Assembly: GCA_037178975.1 (NCBI GenBank)
Contig: JASJZH010000002.1
Span: 2,542,001 to 2,606,000, forward strand
Direction: 5' to 3'
DNA length: 64,000 nt
Source: Oscheius tipulae
Taxonomy: Eukaryota; Nematoda; Chromadorea; Rhabditida; Rhabditidae
Below, piece after piece: positions 1-12,609 of this stretch (within the stretch, counting starts at the first letter, position 1; each line of letters starts with the position of its first letter). Under the pieces are notes generated by a model, which did no database searches, was not told where the DNA came from, and saw nothing but the letters and a program-made list of their open reading frames with translations. The position numbers and the translations under genes are program-made.

Positions 1-1913
1 TGTAGCCTTACTATTTTGTAGGGCGAAACTATGACGTCGTATTCTAATTTTAAGTGAAACTAGTTTGAAAACCAGAATATTATCAGAATGGTTAATGGTG
101 ATAAGCAATAGTCAGCGTATAGTTCAAGTCTAATACCAAATGCTTTCCAATCTTTTGCTCTCAACCTTAAACTTTTGCCCTTTTCAGTTCACATTTATGT
201 CTCTTGACATTTTGAACCCACTTGCCAAATCGTCTATTTTATTGCCATGTGCTACTGCGTGGTCAGTCCTTTTCTGGGCTGCGGGGATGACCTTTTCTTG
301 AATTTTGGGCAAATGACATTTGACGGACACGGGAGTTTAGAGCCAGCTCGGTGAACTGGAAGATAATTGAGGCGATATTTCCGTTTTGGTAACATTTTTG
401 GCGTGTGTAGGAGGAACGAACAAAAAGAGGGATTAAACTTTTTGACTGTAAAAAACTTGCAACAAAGAGCATCGCCCTTCGGTTGGTCATTAGTTTTAAT
501 ACGCTGACATATAAATTCGACAAATCTTTTTTTACGGGCATCTGCGAGCATCAAAATAGTCAGTGCGTAGTGCATGAAGCCTTTGACGAATTCCGCCGAG
601 ACGTTAAGGACGCGACTTCTCGGTCGGGGTAGCAACAGGTAAAGATTATCCGAAAAAGGCACTTCAGAATGAGATTTGATTTTAAAAGCTGGCCATACAG
701 AAAATTGAAATGATCTGATATGCCCTTTCTGCACAATTGAAACTTCCTTTCCATTTTTTTTATACTTGTCTAGATATAAAATCAGTTTACAACCAGCAGG
801 ATTATACTTCTTTAATAAAACATAATACGATAATTATTAAGTTCATAAATAAACTAAACGTTTACTTGTTTTACCCGCATCAAACACTTAAAAATTTAAA
901 GTTGTTTTATAGCGTTTGTAAAATGTACGTAGTTAAATCAAGATTCTTAAGTGTTTTAGTCCTCAGATTTTTGTACGTCATTTACAAGAACCTTGAATTG
1001 AATAACAGTACAGTAAAACGCACTTTGCCGTCTCCAACAATCACTCTGACCACGATATCCTATCCAAATTAGTTTTTTCCTATTGTCAGTCCGGAAAGAG
1101 TCACCTGACCAATTACGAAACCATGATCGAGTTGATAATTTCCGTCACGTAGAATCTCATCTACTTCCCGCGTTGCTTCTTTGTGGGGACGAGAATAAGT
1201 ACACTTCCCCACTTGTCTACGTCAGAACTGTCTGGAAAAATCCTTCCTAAGACGATCAAGGTGACAAACCACTTTATGAACCGGATGAACCTGGAGATGA
1301 GAATAGGTTTCTTTTCTGAGAAGCTGACTAACATTTCGTGATGTCTTTTAGACAGGTGGAATGACGTTAGGTAAATTGGTGACTAGTATTCTGAACAGTT
1401 TCTGTATGTGCAGTAATCAGATTCTTCCGTGCTACAGAACTGTTTTGGCCCGGTCGAGAACAGTTTCGTTCGAACAAATAGGTCCTACAGTAAATATATT
1501 ATGTATTTATGGTAGAACTTCTTCTGTTTTTTTTCGAATGCTGCAAGACTTTCGAACAAAGCATCAAAATGCCAACTTTTTTTTTTTGCGTCATTGAGAC
1601 CCCTTTAGTAAATACCGTAAATAATGCGCCGTGCGCTGCGGAAGTGTTCTTTCGACACATACACACACGGGTCCCGCTCTTCTGTTTCCGGCACGGGAGC
1701 AATGACGCGGCAAGAACGGCCCACACAAAATTTTTGAGTGCACACAGAAAACACTATAGTGCAATTTGGAAGAATTAACTCGTGGTGCAGCAGACCGTGA
1801 AATGACGTGGGAACGGGGGGTTGTTAAGATGAGAGAATTTCTTCAGGGTTACTGTAGGGTGTCGTCGCAATTTTATAGATTTTAAAAATAAGAAACAAAA
1901 TATTTATTTGCAG
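1..1913. other. Left-edge region without a supported gene
   Basis: I see no exon chain I can defend here. The longest open frame runs on the minus strand over 252-734 (160 codons), overlapped by a second minus-strand frame over 263-541. Neither shows a recognisable domain, signal peptide or good splice-site pairing. The 5' exon or exons of the PAN-domain gene at 1914-3600 must lie in or left of this stretch, because its first visible exon begins at a TTTGCAG acceptor with no start codon. Confidence 0.4.
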
Positions 1914-3600
1914 GAAAATGTTTCAACTTGCCACAAGGACTCAGTATAACTGGAGGCGAATACAGAAGGATACGAAGTGTCAATCTTAGAAAGTGAGTTA
2001 GCGAATGTGCTTTTGGTAATAATTGAAATTTCAGATGTGCACTAGAATGTAAAGACGATCCATCATGTTTGGCCTACGAATTCCAAGAATCAGCTGAGGT
2101 AAAATCATGTCGGGCTTGTAAAATGTATAAATCTTCAGCACTGCTATTTGAAATCGCGATCGTTATCAGGTCAGCTGGAGAAGAAAGAAGAGACTCTGAT
2201 TGGATTCTGCCTAGATGAGAGTGAGTGTGAGTTTCCCACCTGATTTTCTGTTCGGCACCGCATCCTCCAGTGCCTGCTCTAGTAGTCAGATAGCTTATTA
2301 TCAGATGGGAAGAAATACCGTAATCCTGCAAATGCAAGGAATACATTTTTTGTGCTTTGCTCATCTTGTTTTCAAATGTCCCCACACCGTCGACGTATCT
2401 CAAAACTAATGAACTTTTGGGGGAGACACCGGGTGATGTCAAAGTGAGAGGGCGAGAAGTCTAAGAACACTAGGAAGTAATCAAAGATCTCAATTTCATA
2501 TAATTTTTTAGGGGATGACAAAAGTTTGTAGGTTCTGGCTGTCTCTATTTATGTAATTCTCGTCGACTCTCGGTCTTTTGATCCAGCTCTACAGGATTAT
2601 ATTAGGCTTAGAAATAGCCAATTTCCTTATTTGCTTGCTTCTTCCATCTTTGAGTCGTGCAATCCGCACCGGTTTATGTACTTCCTCATAAGGCTAGTAC
2701 TTGTTGCAAGAAGAGACTCGCAGAGTAGGGGCGAATTAGGACGGCGTGGGTTGAATTGGTCAAATTTTAAAGCATTTTCGATCAAAGTCCAGTTTCGTAT
2801 GAATGGGTGAATCGTGCTTAACACAAACATGCACTATTTGTGCAAAAACATGATAGTTTATTAGCATTCCCACGACCAATTAATCGATCTCACCCCGAAA
2901 AACGTCCCTCTGTGACGTATTAATCTCCATTTAATTCTTCTTGCCAAAATTGCGTTCCTACAAAAGAATGCTGTACACATACATTACGTAATATTATATT
3001 AATCCTGTTATAAGACTTCCGCCACATAATATTTTTCTGTGACGTGCTGGTCAAAATAGGTCAGGAACACGTGGCTGAAGCTCAAAAATCTTGGAAAAAA
3101 TTGTAGAAACGTATATTTGTTCCGATGTTTAACGGTTTTCTTTCAGACGATGAAACTCGAGACCGATTTCTTGATCACATTGCCACAGGCCCAGAATTGG
3201 CGCAGAAAGAAGGAATTGAAGGTTTGTTTAATGCTTATGTAAACAGAAAAAATATCAAATACGTATTACCCCTTTGACAGCTGGCTCGTGCGCACTCGTA
3301 ACAAGCGTCTTGCCGTGATTGTGCCGGGGAAGCTTCTTAACTTGACAATTGTTTCTGCCAATTCAATCGATTATCATGCTTCAATATTCAGGCGACGACT
3401 GCCGCGACTTCTGCATCCAGACACCCGGTTCCGCAATCTACAGCTTTGTGCCAGAAGATCTCGAAGACGACGATTCAACAGTCGGCACATGTACATGTAT
3501 TGAGGCTCTTCGTGGTCTAAACTTGGTTTTCAATGCCTTTTCCGGAATCCTGCCACCTAAACGACATCCGCGAAGGATAAAGTATGACCAGCTCGAATAA
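1914..3600 (+). CDS. PAN/apple-like secreted protein, 5'-partial
   Basis: Five exons join in frame: 1914-1992, 2035-2098, 2175-2220, 3147-3221 and 3392-3600 (TAA). The first two encode a cysteine-containing block with KCFNLPQG, RKCALECKDDPSCLAYEF and FCLDE, the Cys spacing expected of a PAN/apple-type extracellular adhesion module. The fourth exon is acidic and charged. The last exon adds a second Cys cluster (DDCRDFCIQ, GTCTCIEA) and a basic tail ending in KYDQLE. No start codon or signal peptide is visible; an upstream exon is missing. An AATAAA lies at about 3855. The gene is convergent with the paracaspase gene. The domain call rests on the Cys pattern only; another Cys-rich extracellular module is possible. 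The exon chain itself is well supported by phase. Confidence 0.6.
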
Positions 3601-4282
3601 TGAAGCAACGAAGGAACGTAGTGTAGACCTATTATGTATCAGACCTATTATGCATATAATGTATCCCTTATTTTCGCAAATAATCACATCCCAAATGTCA
3701 TTTCGCACACGGAAAAGAGTCCTTGTTTTTCTAACCCGTACCATCTCGGGGTTGATTGTGATCTCAGCCTCGATCGTTATAATATGATCTCCCGCATTCC
3801 CAACGGGTTCCTACTTGTTCTATTGTACCAAAAAGAAGATGAGTTGTGAGACCGAATAAATCCTAATAATCACGTCAATTAATATTCTGGAACAGGCCAT
3901 GTCACACATGGCCTGTTCTCTATTTTTGGTACTTCTGGTGATCTCAGCGGGGGATTAGAAAAATGAGAAGGGAAGCCCTGATACTCTCTTTCTTGTCTCC
4001 CAGTTTGGCTGAAAGAACAGCAGAAAGTACATGGAATTGGGCGCTCGCCGCGGAGGCCCTCTCTGCCGTCTACCGATGAGAGACGGCTGCGGGAACAATT
4101 TTGATCAGCTGATCGAACGAACGCCGGAACGGGAACTGATAATTTAAAGAGGGATGAAAGTATCACTCGCGTCTTTCTTGAGCAATACGCGTTATCAGAA
4201 CATGACCCAGTTTGCAGTTGGCTCGACCGACTTCCACATCGTCTGACCTCCGTTTCAAGGACACGGTACAAGTGAGTTCACC
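3601..4282. other. Convergent intergenic region with one interrupted ORF
   Basis: This is the tail-to-tail gap between the PAN-domain gene and malt-1. It holds a 13-bp inverted repeat (3890-3918). It also holds a plus-strand frame (about 4010-4272) that reads through a single TGA near 4109 into a protein-like stretch containing RVFLEQYALSEHDPVC and ending at TGA. No start or splice pair that removes the TGA was found, so it is not called a gene. Confidence 0.35.
3890..3918. repeat. 13-bp inverted repeat between convergent genes
   Basis: GAACAGGCCATGT (3890-3902) and ACATGGCCTGTTC (3906-3918) are perfect reverse complements separated by CAC. The hairpin lies about 35 nt past the AATAAA of the plus-strand gene and in the 3' region of the minus-strand malt-1 gene. 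It would form in transcripts from either strand. A role in 3'-end formation or termination is inference only. Confidence 0.75.
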
Positions 4283-6799
4283 CTAAACTTTAAGTTTTTC
4301 GATGTTGACGCGGGAAAATACCGGTGATCTCTGTAAATGTGAAAGCAGAACCTGCCACGAGATCCCCTCTTCTTCGTCCTCAAGTACCCGTTCACTACCG
4401 GCTTCAATCTCCTGAAATTAAAATTTTTACTGGTCATTTTTTCATTACCTCCGAAAAATACAAATGGGCCAAATGATTCTGAGCGTATTCAGATACCGGT
4501 ATATCGTCGTAGTCTTCTTGATCATCCAACTCTATTAAATCTCCGACTGAGGTCAGAACATAAACCTTAAATATGTTTTATTTGACCGGAATTTAAAACC
4601 AACCTTGTTCGTAAAATGGCCACAGAATCTGAACCAAATGGTCACCATCAGTTTAAGCTCAGGGAAACGGAGCAGAACAGGTAGGGGAAGCTCGGAAAAT
4701 TTGCTATTTGGGAAAGTTTAGGGGCTTTTAACTGACCATGCATCTTCTCCCAGTGAAATGTGTGATGAGTGAAAGAGACCGTGTGTCCTTTGTAAACTAA
4801 GAGATCCCTGAGACTTCTTGGCTTAGCCAGCGTGGATCGAAGTTCAGGAACCTGGACGTCGTTTACTCTTGAGTCTTCACCAATGTCTGAAAAACTATGA
4901 TATTTTCTGTCAAAGATGGTACTTGTGAGAGGAACTTTTCGCTATTGAACAGAACCCAATAGGATCGAGAGTTTATGAAACTGATTACCTGTCAAAACTT
5001 TGTTGATCATTTCAGTCACTGGACATTTCCGAGTCACGTGCTCCTTCAAGTAGGTCATAAACACACCGTTCACTTGTCCTCTGACCTGAAATCAGATCTT
5101 CAGTAGGTAGTGGCTATGATGAATCTGCTTCACAGCATTTGTTCGACCCACCTCATAGGCACCGACTCCACCGCTAGTTGAATAGCCGTAAACCGTGTTC
5201 CTATTGACAGCGTGGTGTCTTTTGAACTGGTCGGCAAACTCGACGAAAGCTGGGATACAATCGTACCTATATACAGATTTCGAAATTATCTAAAAGCCAC
5301 TTACGGAACAAATCGTCTGCACATATCCAAGAGTATCAGATTCAGAGACGACTTGTGTGGTGAGAGTTCAGCCAAAAACCAGTCCATTGAGATGCAGTGC
5401 TAAACCAAGGCTTTAGCACGTAATTTAAACTCTTTAAGCAGACACTTAGAAAAAACCAACCTTCGGAGAATGAGCCTCCAGAGGAGCATCAACTGGCAGT
5501 AGATAGCATTGGCCATTAACTTCAAATCCGTGTCCGACAAAGTAGAAAACAGCTTAAAACTTTGCATGCACAAGAAAAAAACTAAAAAGACCGTAGACGC
5601 CGTGTCCTAAGAGTTCCTTGAACTGCCTGACGACAAATTTCATCTCTTCCATTGTCAAGTCAGCTAGAGTCACCGTCTTGTAATCCATTGTCTGAAGGGA
5701 AAAGTGAAAAAATGAAGAAAAATGCAACCTGTAATGATTCAGCGAGAGTTTCAGCATCACAGAGCGGAGTAACTAGCTCAGGAAGATGGCTGTAGACGCA
5801 GTTACTAATTATGAGAGCCACTTTGTCCACTGCTAGAAGAGCATCGGCCGGAACATCTGGGGAAACCATAAATAAGAAATCTTTTGAGCTATACCTTCTA
5901 CCCGCACAGACGCCTCACTAGCATCCAGTTTCGTAAAGTCATCCACTATCGACTGTAGCTCTTCCATTTGTTTTGCTTGGCATGTTAGACACTCTAAAAA
6001 TGTTAGTTATCCCCCAGATGCTCATATCACTTATTTGACCCGCTGATAAAAGGTGACGTGTCGACTTCTTTTGAGTGGATGGAGGAAGAAAATTGCTTGG
6101 AGGGAGAGCGGTAGGTAACAGAAAAAGAATACCCGTCTGGAACCTCGTTTGATACAAAGCATCGGTAAAGAGCATCAGCTTCACAGGCGCATCTAAAAGT
6201 ACCAGTCTCTTTGTCTTCTGTCTCTTTATCTCCTTTGCCTACCTTGGAATAACCAGTGTCGGCCCTTTCGTCTTTTCCACATCCTGTTCATTCTTCTGCC
6301 ACCGAAACTTTGGATACGGAAATCCAATAGCCTTGCAGTCCAGTCGAATGTCTCTTCCCTCATTGACTACTGTAACAATCAACTCCTCCGGTCTTGACCA
6401 CTTCACTGCTTCTGAAAGAAACTAACGATTCTCCAATTTTAGACTGAAACTTACTAAACTTCCTGTTAAGGATCAACTGAAGGAGGTCTACTTCGCTACC
6501 GACAGCTCTCGAGACGTCTTGTAGCCTGGTCAAGAAGCCATGAACTGTCTGTCCTCTAATCGCCCAATGTCTCAAGACATTTTTCCCAGCACTACTATCA
6601 GCCTGTCGACATTTTTCGATATCTTCTGTGCTGAAATCTGTCTCTGTTTCTGTTTAATACCCTATTACCTCAGAAAATAGGGACTCCCAGGATCCGTTGA
6701 GACGACTTTCAGCCAGATATTGTCTTTACTCAACGCATTCTCCAAATTGATGGCAGTTTCGACCGGGAGGTCAGAGAGATATGTATTCAGGGAGATCAT
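4283..6799 (-). CDS. malt-1: MALT1-type paracaspase
   Basis: This is a cysteine protease-like signalling protein of the paracaspase family. The start is ATG at 6799 and the stop is TAG at 4283. Order from the N-terminus: a death-domain-like segment in the first two exons (ISLNTYLSDLPVETAINLE, then VLRHWAIRGQTVHGFLTRL); an Ig-like domain (about 6245-6415, with LDCKAIGFPYPKFRWQ); a short linker; then the caspase p20 fold (DKVALIISNCVYSHLPEL; LLGHGVYG). The catalytic His is in VGHGFEVNG (codon about 5530-5532) and the catalytic Cys in LLDMCRRF (codon 5319-5321), both matching the MALT1 family pattern. The C-terminal half continues with conserved YGYSTSGGVGAYE and ends in EKLKV. It is head-to-head with the ONECUT gene. 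Both active-site residues are intact, so a working protease is expected. Substrates are not evident from sequence. Confidence 0.9.
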
Positions 6800-8904
6800 T
6801 TAGCATTGCTGAAAACTTGAAATATTACTGAAAACTGAAGATTTTTAAGAAGAAAGATGTCTCCCTGTCCAACTGCCTATCTCTAATCCCTCCAGTCTTT
6901 CAAACAGCGCATAATCTCGGCCAGCTTACACCCTTTATGACTCCGGTCTCTTTACTGGGGTGACCTTTCGAAGAAGGCCAGCAGGCTCCTTGCCCCCTAA
7001 TGAAACAGGATGTCGGGGCCCTTTGGCACGCCGGGGGATTACGGGAAGGGAGAGGTTTGACAGAGTATTACAGATCACAGGGGAATGAACAAGAAGTTGG
7101 CGTGTGACTCCAATCCCCCTCAAAGTTATATAAAGTTTGATGTGACTACAGTAAAAATGTTTTCAGAACGAGTAAAAAGGAATCACTTTTTTAAGATTTT
7201 GGCTGTAAGACCAGTAAAGGATGAACCAATATTGGTAATTTGACTATCAATAAGTTATGTTTATGTTTTTAATCAACCATGAATAAAAACATGCAGAATG
7301 TGAAGTGTTTAAATTCAGCAATCTTAGAATAGCTATCTTAAGTGTCCAGCGGACCCCACAAAAATTCGCAGAAAAAGACAAGCCAAATTCAGTGAGAAAA
7401 ACTGATGAAATTGGCGGGTAAACAAGCCTATCACCTCGAATTTTTTCTATCTTTGGCCTCTCCTCCCGTCGTCACTATCTCTCCTCTCCCTCCCCGCACA
7501 CTGGCAAGCTGCCAGCCATTCGGCCGTCTCTCCAAGTCGCAATTTGGCTGCGTATGCTTTGTTGGCTGACGATTCGACGCAACGTGTGCTAGAGCGGTCA
7601 GAGTCAGACACAGGTTCGGGCGGTAGGGAATGGAGAGGCTGCAAACACTTGGCGTACACAGGGGGCCCCCTTCCCCGGCCCGACTCACTCCCCACAAATC
7701 GATGTGGATCAATTTAAATCGATATTTCGTCAATTTTCGATTTTTTCATCGATTTTTCCCTCTCGTCGGCATCTTGGTTCTTTTCGCCTAGTTTTGACCC
7801 ATTCTGGGCTGTTTTCGGCCTGTTTTGGAGGGTTCAAAGAGCCGAGACAGAAAATACCTAAGTTGTCGGCTTTAAATGGTACATTTACGCAGGGTTTTAG
7901 ATAGTTAACCCTAATGCTTGAGTTTGACTAACTTACAAGGACCGGGTGAACATTTTTTAATATAAACTTGGAATAACTCGATTAAACGGACTCCGCCTTT
8001 AGAAGCTTACTAAGAAGCTCCCCATATTCAACATTGCTGGTTAAGAACAGTATCCGGACGTATTCTGCAGCATATCTTTAAAGATAAGGCACCTTTTTAT
8101 ACTAGAGCCTCAAAACGAGCGTCCGATGTTATGGAAGGGTTCTGATACATCTACCCCTTTGCTTGACCGTGTCTTCTCACAGAAACCCTCTAAACTTGAA
8201 AGTCACACAAACAAACTTTTCCCCCTTGTCGTCTTTTCTCCTCTCCTGCCGGCAACCAATTTGGTTTGTGTGAGAGAGCGAGAGAGAAAACGACATGGGA
8301 AGGCACCCCATGCCATCCCGCGACCCCCTCCCGTCACACAGAAAGAGAGCGAAGGTCGTGAAATTAGGAGCATTAGAGGAGAGAAAAGGTACTTTTGTGT
8401 AGGTGTATTATCTTAGAGAGGTTTAGGAAATGATTGATGAGATGGCTATTATAGAACTTTTCTCAAAAATCTCAAAAAAAAAACTTTTCTCAAAAAACCG
8501 TTTCTGTTAACGAAACAATTCCTTGTTTAGTTTTTTAGAGACTGTGAGTTCAAATAAATGAAAGGCTATTGTGATTCAGCGTTTTGCATTCTCTTCAATT
8601 CTGCCCATAAATGATATGTGCAACTACATCAAAAAGCAAAAATATAGCGTAAACTTATTTCGATAATCTACTAAAAAAAGTCATTTTTCTTTTTCCCTAC
8701 GACACGTCGTCTCTCGTCCAGCACTGTAATGTAACTTCTGCTCTGCGGCTATAAACCTGTCCCTACATCAAAAAATTAGATGTTTTACAATCTCATATCG
8801 ATTTCCGCGCCTTTCTTTTGATCTACATTATTTCAGATTTGGGTTTTCTCAGCATTTTGTTCAGGCTGTAGCACCCTCTGACGAGGGAAACCTTCACTGT
8901 CCAC
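6800..8904. other. Shared 5' region between malt-1 and the ONECUT gene
   Basis: This 2.1-kb divergent intergenic region carries no supported coding exon. It has a GC-rich patch (about 7440-7690) whose minus-strand open frames look like composition shadows, an ATCGAT cluster (7698-7753), a further ATCGAT at 8797-8802 about 100 nt before the ONECUT start, and a purine-rich GAGAGAGCGAGAGAG run near 8270-8290. It probably includes promoters for both neighbours. Confidence 0.5.
7698..7753. promoter_or_regulatory. Cluster of CUT/ONECUT-type ATCGAT/ATCAAT sites
   Basis: Three ATCGAT words (7698-7703, 7718-7723, 7748-7753) and one ATCAAT (7708-7713) fall within 56 bp, with another ATCGAT at 8797-8802. 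ATCAAT/ATCGAT is the core recognised by ONECUT (HNF6-type) CUT-homeodomain proteins. The downstream gene encodes such a factor, so auto-regulation is a reasonable inference. Nothing in the sequence proves binding. Confidence 0.5.
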
Positions 8905-11900
8905 ATGAAGTTTAAAATGGAGCCTGGTACCGTGGCAGCAGCAACTTCTTCAGCAACAAGCAGGTGAGAAAACCCTGAAAGTTCTTGTTTATCGCCCGTC
9001 ACAATATCATCCATATCATTTCGACAGGGGCGGCAAACGTGCTCGGAGCATCGGTACGCCGGCATTCTTTTTTTTTGCTGATTTGTCTTATAAATTTCTC
9101 ATTTTCAGCACGAAAGAGACTCGTCGACCATCCGAATCCTATACTCTCCATGTGGACCCGAGCAACTATTATCGGAATAATGAAGAGTTGCCGGAGAACT
9201 TCCTGGAAACTATCAGTCCACAACAACAGTCCTCCTCGACGACGGCCAACGAGCACAGAAGCAGTCCAAATTTGGCTCCGCTAGCTCCAATGAGCATGGC
9301 CAGCACTGAAGGGTATGAACTGTTCTGTGTTTCAAACCTTTTATAATTTTCAGCAGCTCCTATCTCATGGGTCTCCCCACCCCGTACAATAGCCATACCT
9401 CCCTGGAGAAGACAAGCTTTGGAAACGGCCCTGCTGGTCTTCTGTCGCCTCTGCACTTGGATAGCAGACGTTCACATCCTACTAGACATTATCCTGCTGA
9501 TGTTTATATCAAGGTGAGATTCAGAGACAGGTATAAAGACAACGGGGGGACAGAACAGGAAAGAGATAAAAGAGACAGAAGATAAACACAGAGACAATTT
9601 TAGAACAGTCATTTTCAGGAAGAAGACAGTCTTGACGGTCCAGTTGGCCAGCACCTGCTAATAACACAGGCAATTTCTTCCCAACACGAACTCGATCGTC
9701 TCGATCAGAACGAAACACCGCCAGCTGTCTCTAACGTTGAGCTGGCCACCACGATGATCGCCAGTCTAATAGGAGAGCCCCGCGGAAGTAGTCCATCTCC
9801 TCATTCATATTCTGGACCATCCTCATCCATTCTGGGACGAGTTATCAAGCACGACTCGGACGATGGAATGGAAGATCACAATCATATGTCTGCGGAGGAG
9901 CAGGACAATGCCTACCGACAACTCTATGGCCAGAAAAATACACGTGCGTGGTTTTAATTATGGTTTGAGTGGTCAGTATTTAGGACGTGTCTACTCAACG
10001 AAGGACAACAACGATCCATTGAACGCGGAAATCGACGAGGACATCTACATCGACACGAAGGAGCTGTGCAAACGAATCGCCTATGAGCTGAAACAGCACT
10101 CCATTCCTCAGGCCATTTTCGCTGAACGGATTCTATGTAGGAGCCAGGGAACTTTGTCCGATCTCCTCCGCAACCCGAAGCCTTGGAACAAGCTGAAGTC
10201 GGGAAGGGAGACCTTCCGGAGAATGTTCAACTGGGTTCAGCAGCCACTTCAGACCAGGCTAGCCATTCTGGACATGTTCAAAAATGGTCAGTTTTTTTTT
10301 CGCCATTGCAGACGGCTGTTTGCTATGTTACACTAGAGAACGAGTAGACAGTTTATGAGTAGGAAAGAAGCCACGAAACCAGTTCTTTGATGCGAGAAAT
10401 TTCTCACACTTGGGGGAGGTTGAGATTAATAATAACTGAGTGGTACCATATTTTGGAAACAGACGAATAGATTGAGAGATAGTAAAGGAGACCGACCAAA
10501 ATAAGTTTATTCAATTTTTTCAGATGGCGAAGACGGATCTGTTGGAGCCAAAGTGATTGGAATGAATCCTCCCACTCCAGCCCAGAACGTCCGACACAGC
10601 AATCGAAGAAGCATCGGGGATGATAGTGGTCCTTCAGCCAAGCGGCCACGGCTAGTCTTCACAGACATCCAAAAGAGAACGCTACAGGTAGGATTTGATC
10701 CTATGGCAACCCCACGGCTTTCAGGCAATTTTTCGCGAGACCCAGCGGCCATCCCGGGAAATGCAACAGACGATCGCTGAGCATTTACGGCTAGATCTTT
10801 CGACCGTTGCCAACTTTTTCATGAATGCGAGACGAAGGAGCAGAATTGGCAGCAACAATGATGAGCCACAGCCCTATCAACAGGTTGGTTCATTTCCTTT
10901 AAGTTTTTTGGAAACGTAGCCCAAAAGCCGAAAGTAGGAGCCCTCTTTTCAGGACGAAAATTCCGATTTCCGCGAAGATCTAGAATATTCGAATAGTGAT
11001 GATCTTGCCCCCTAGGTGCGAGAGCGGGTCCTTTCAAGAGATTCCAGTATTTTCCGACTAGCTTTCCAGTGATATCTTACCCTCTTCCCATTCCTATATT
11101 CTTTCCTGTCTCCTTGTAGTGCTAATAAACTGAAATACCTATTCGAAGCCATTCTTGTGTAAATACAACTGGAGCATGGTATAGCACATAGATAGAGATC
11201 ATGCAATTTTGCCAGCTCCATTAAAGCATGAATCTTGTCCAAACTTTTGGTGTCTTGCACTCGGTCCTTTAGAATATTTTCCGATACTAGGTACAGTTTA
11301 CATAGCTTATTGCTTTCTATAGTAGCTTACGTTCGTTTGAGATATTGGTTAGTTGACTCCTTTCGGTTTTGTTAATTGAACCTACCGTCCAGCTCACAAA
11401 TGTATAGGGCGAGATTTGAACTTTTGAAGTTGTTGAAGTTGAAAAGGCCTTAATCAAGCGACATTAGCATATAACATGGAAAATATTAGAATCGCAAAAC
11501 TCTATGCCTTTTCTATCCTCAAAATGTGCAGGTGCGTCCGGTCACGCCGCCACCAGATAGTCCGCCCCGTACGGCTGCCGCACCCCGACGACGAGTGCCT
11601 GCCAGCATGCAACATGTCGAAGCCACGGTACGTGAGCATGAGTGAAAGAGCACTAACCTGTCTCGGGTCCCACTAGCTAAAGCTCTAATCTCTGTCCCAC
11701 GCTTTCCCACACATACACAGAAATCACACATATCACTGAGCCTGTTGAAAGCTTTCGGAGCACTGGTGTTTCAGGTGAGCAGTGTGGCAGACGCGGCCAT
11801 TGCCTACAGTAGAGAAGCGGCGGCGGTGCATGATAGTTTGGAGGACGACGAGTATAATAAGGTGGGCATTTTGGTCGTACCGAGGGTGCTAGAATGGTGA

Positions 11901-12609
11901 CAAATCTTGAAACAGGACGCATCGTTGCGAGACCCATAACTTTCCAAATTCTTGTTGCCTAAGCTATTTTAATATCTTAAAGATTATAATTCAGTTTTGA
12001 CTGCTTGATACAATTAAACAATGCACCAACCAATGTTTTATGAAGTCGATTTTTCACAAACCTCTTGCAGATAAGCTTGGGCGACGGCCTAGTCGTCCGC
12101 GGCCACTACGAAGCGGTCGATGTCGTTCACTGTGAGGTTGGTAGTAATTACTTTTTGGGAATCTATCGTACTGAGCTTTTTTCCTCAAAAGCTTCAGTCT
12201 GAATCATATTTTTATAAGGGTCGCTTCTGTAAGATTTGAGTTTTTTGCCCGTACCATCTCGGCAGTTAGTTCCGGTTAAATAAGATTCTCGAACAGAAAA
12301 CTATAGCAAATACAAGCTTTAAACATTCCTAGTTGTAGAAAAATTCTGTGCCTGAAAATTTGGGGCAAGCTAAGCTATAGGAAGCGCCTCTGTTTTGACG
12401 TTCATTCACGGGTCATCCTTTCTGTAACGAGCCCTCATTTTTTCTTGAGTCTAATCCTTTTTCCTCATATGACAAAGCAACAGTCAGAAAGTTAAAATTT
12501 CCAGGCGATGACTCCTTTGGGCGACTCTCCCGTGGACGTCGTAGATCGCGGTATGATCAAGCAGGAAGAAGACACGCTGGACGAGCCTTCTCCCTCCGAA
12601 ACTGTCTGA
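8905..12609 (+). CDS. ceh-48: ONECUT CUT-homeobox transcription factor (ceh-48-like)
   Basis: Eleven exons join in frame to 575 aa: 8905-8963, 9109-9312, 9354-9513, 9619-9943, 9984-10286, 10524-10687, 10725-10883, 11532-11627, 11775-11861, 12071-12136, 12505-12609. A long Ser/Pro-rich N-terminus precedes one CUT domain (about residues 265-345; KELCKRIAYELKQHSIPQ, FAERILCRSQGTLSDLLRNP, WNKLKSGRETFRRMFNW). A homeodomain follows (about 389-448; KRPRLVFTDIQKRTL ... VANFFMNARRRS). The homeodomain has Phe at position 48 and Met at position 50, the ONECUT hallmark. The C-terminus is acidic with an MIKQEEDTLDEP motif resembling a SUMO/acidic site. A single CUT domain with F48/M50 separates it from CUX and SATB types. 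The intron at 10688-10724 is only 37 nt. In nematodes ONECUT factors act in the nucleus on broad neuronal gene expression. ATG 8917 is a possible alternative start. Confidence 0.92.

Noticed and set aside
252..734. 160-codon minus-strand ORF
   Set aside because: No recognisable domain, and a second long frame overlaps it; no splice or promoter evidence.
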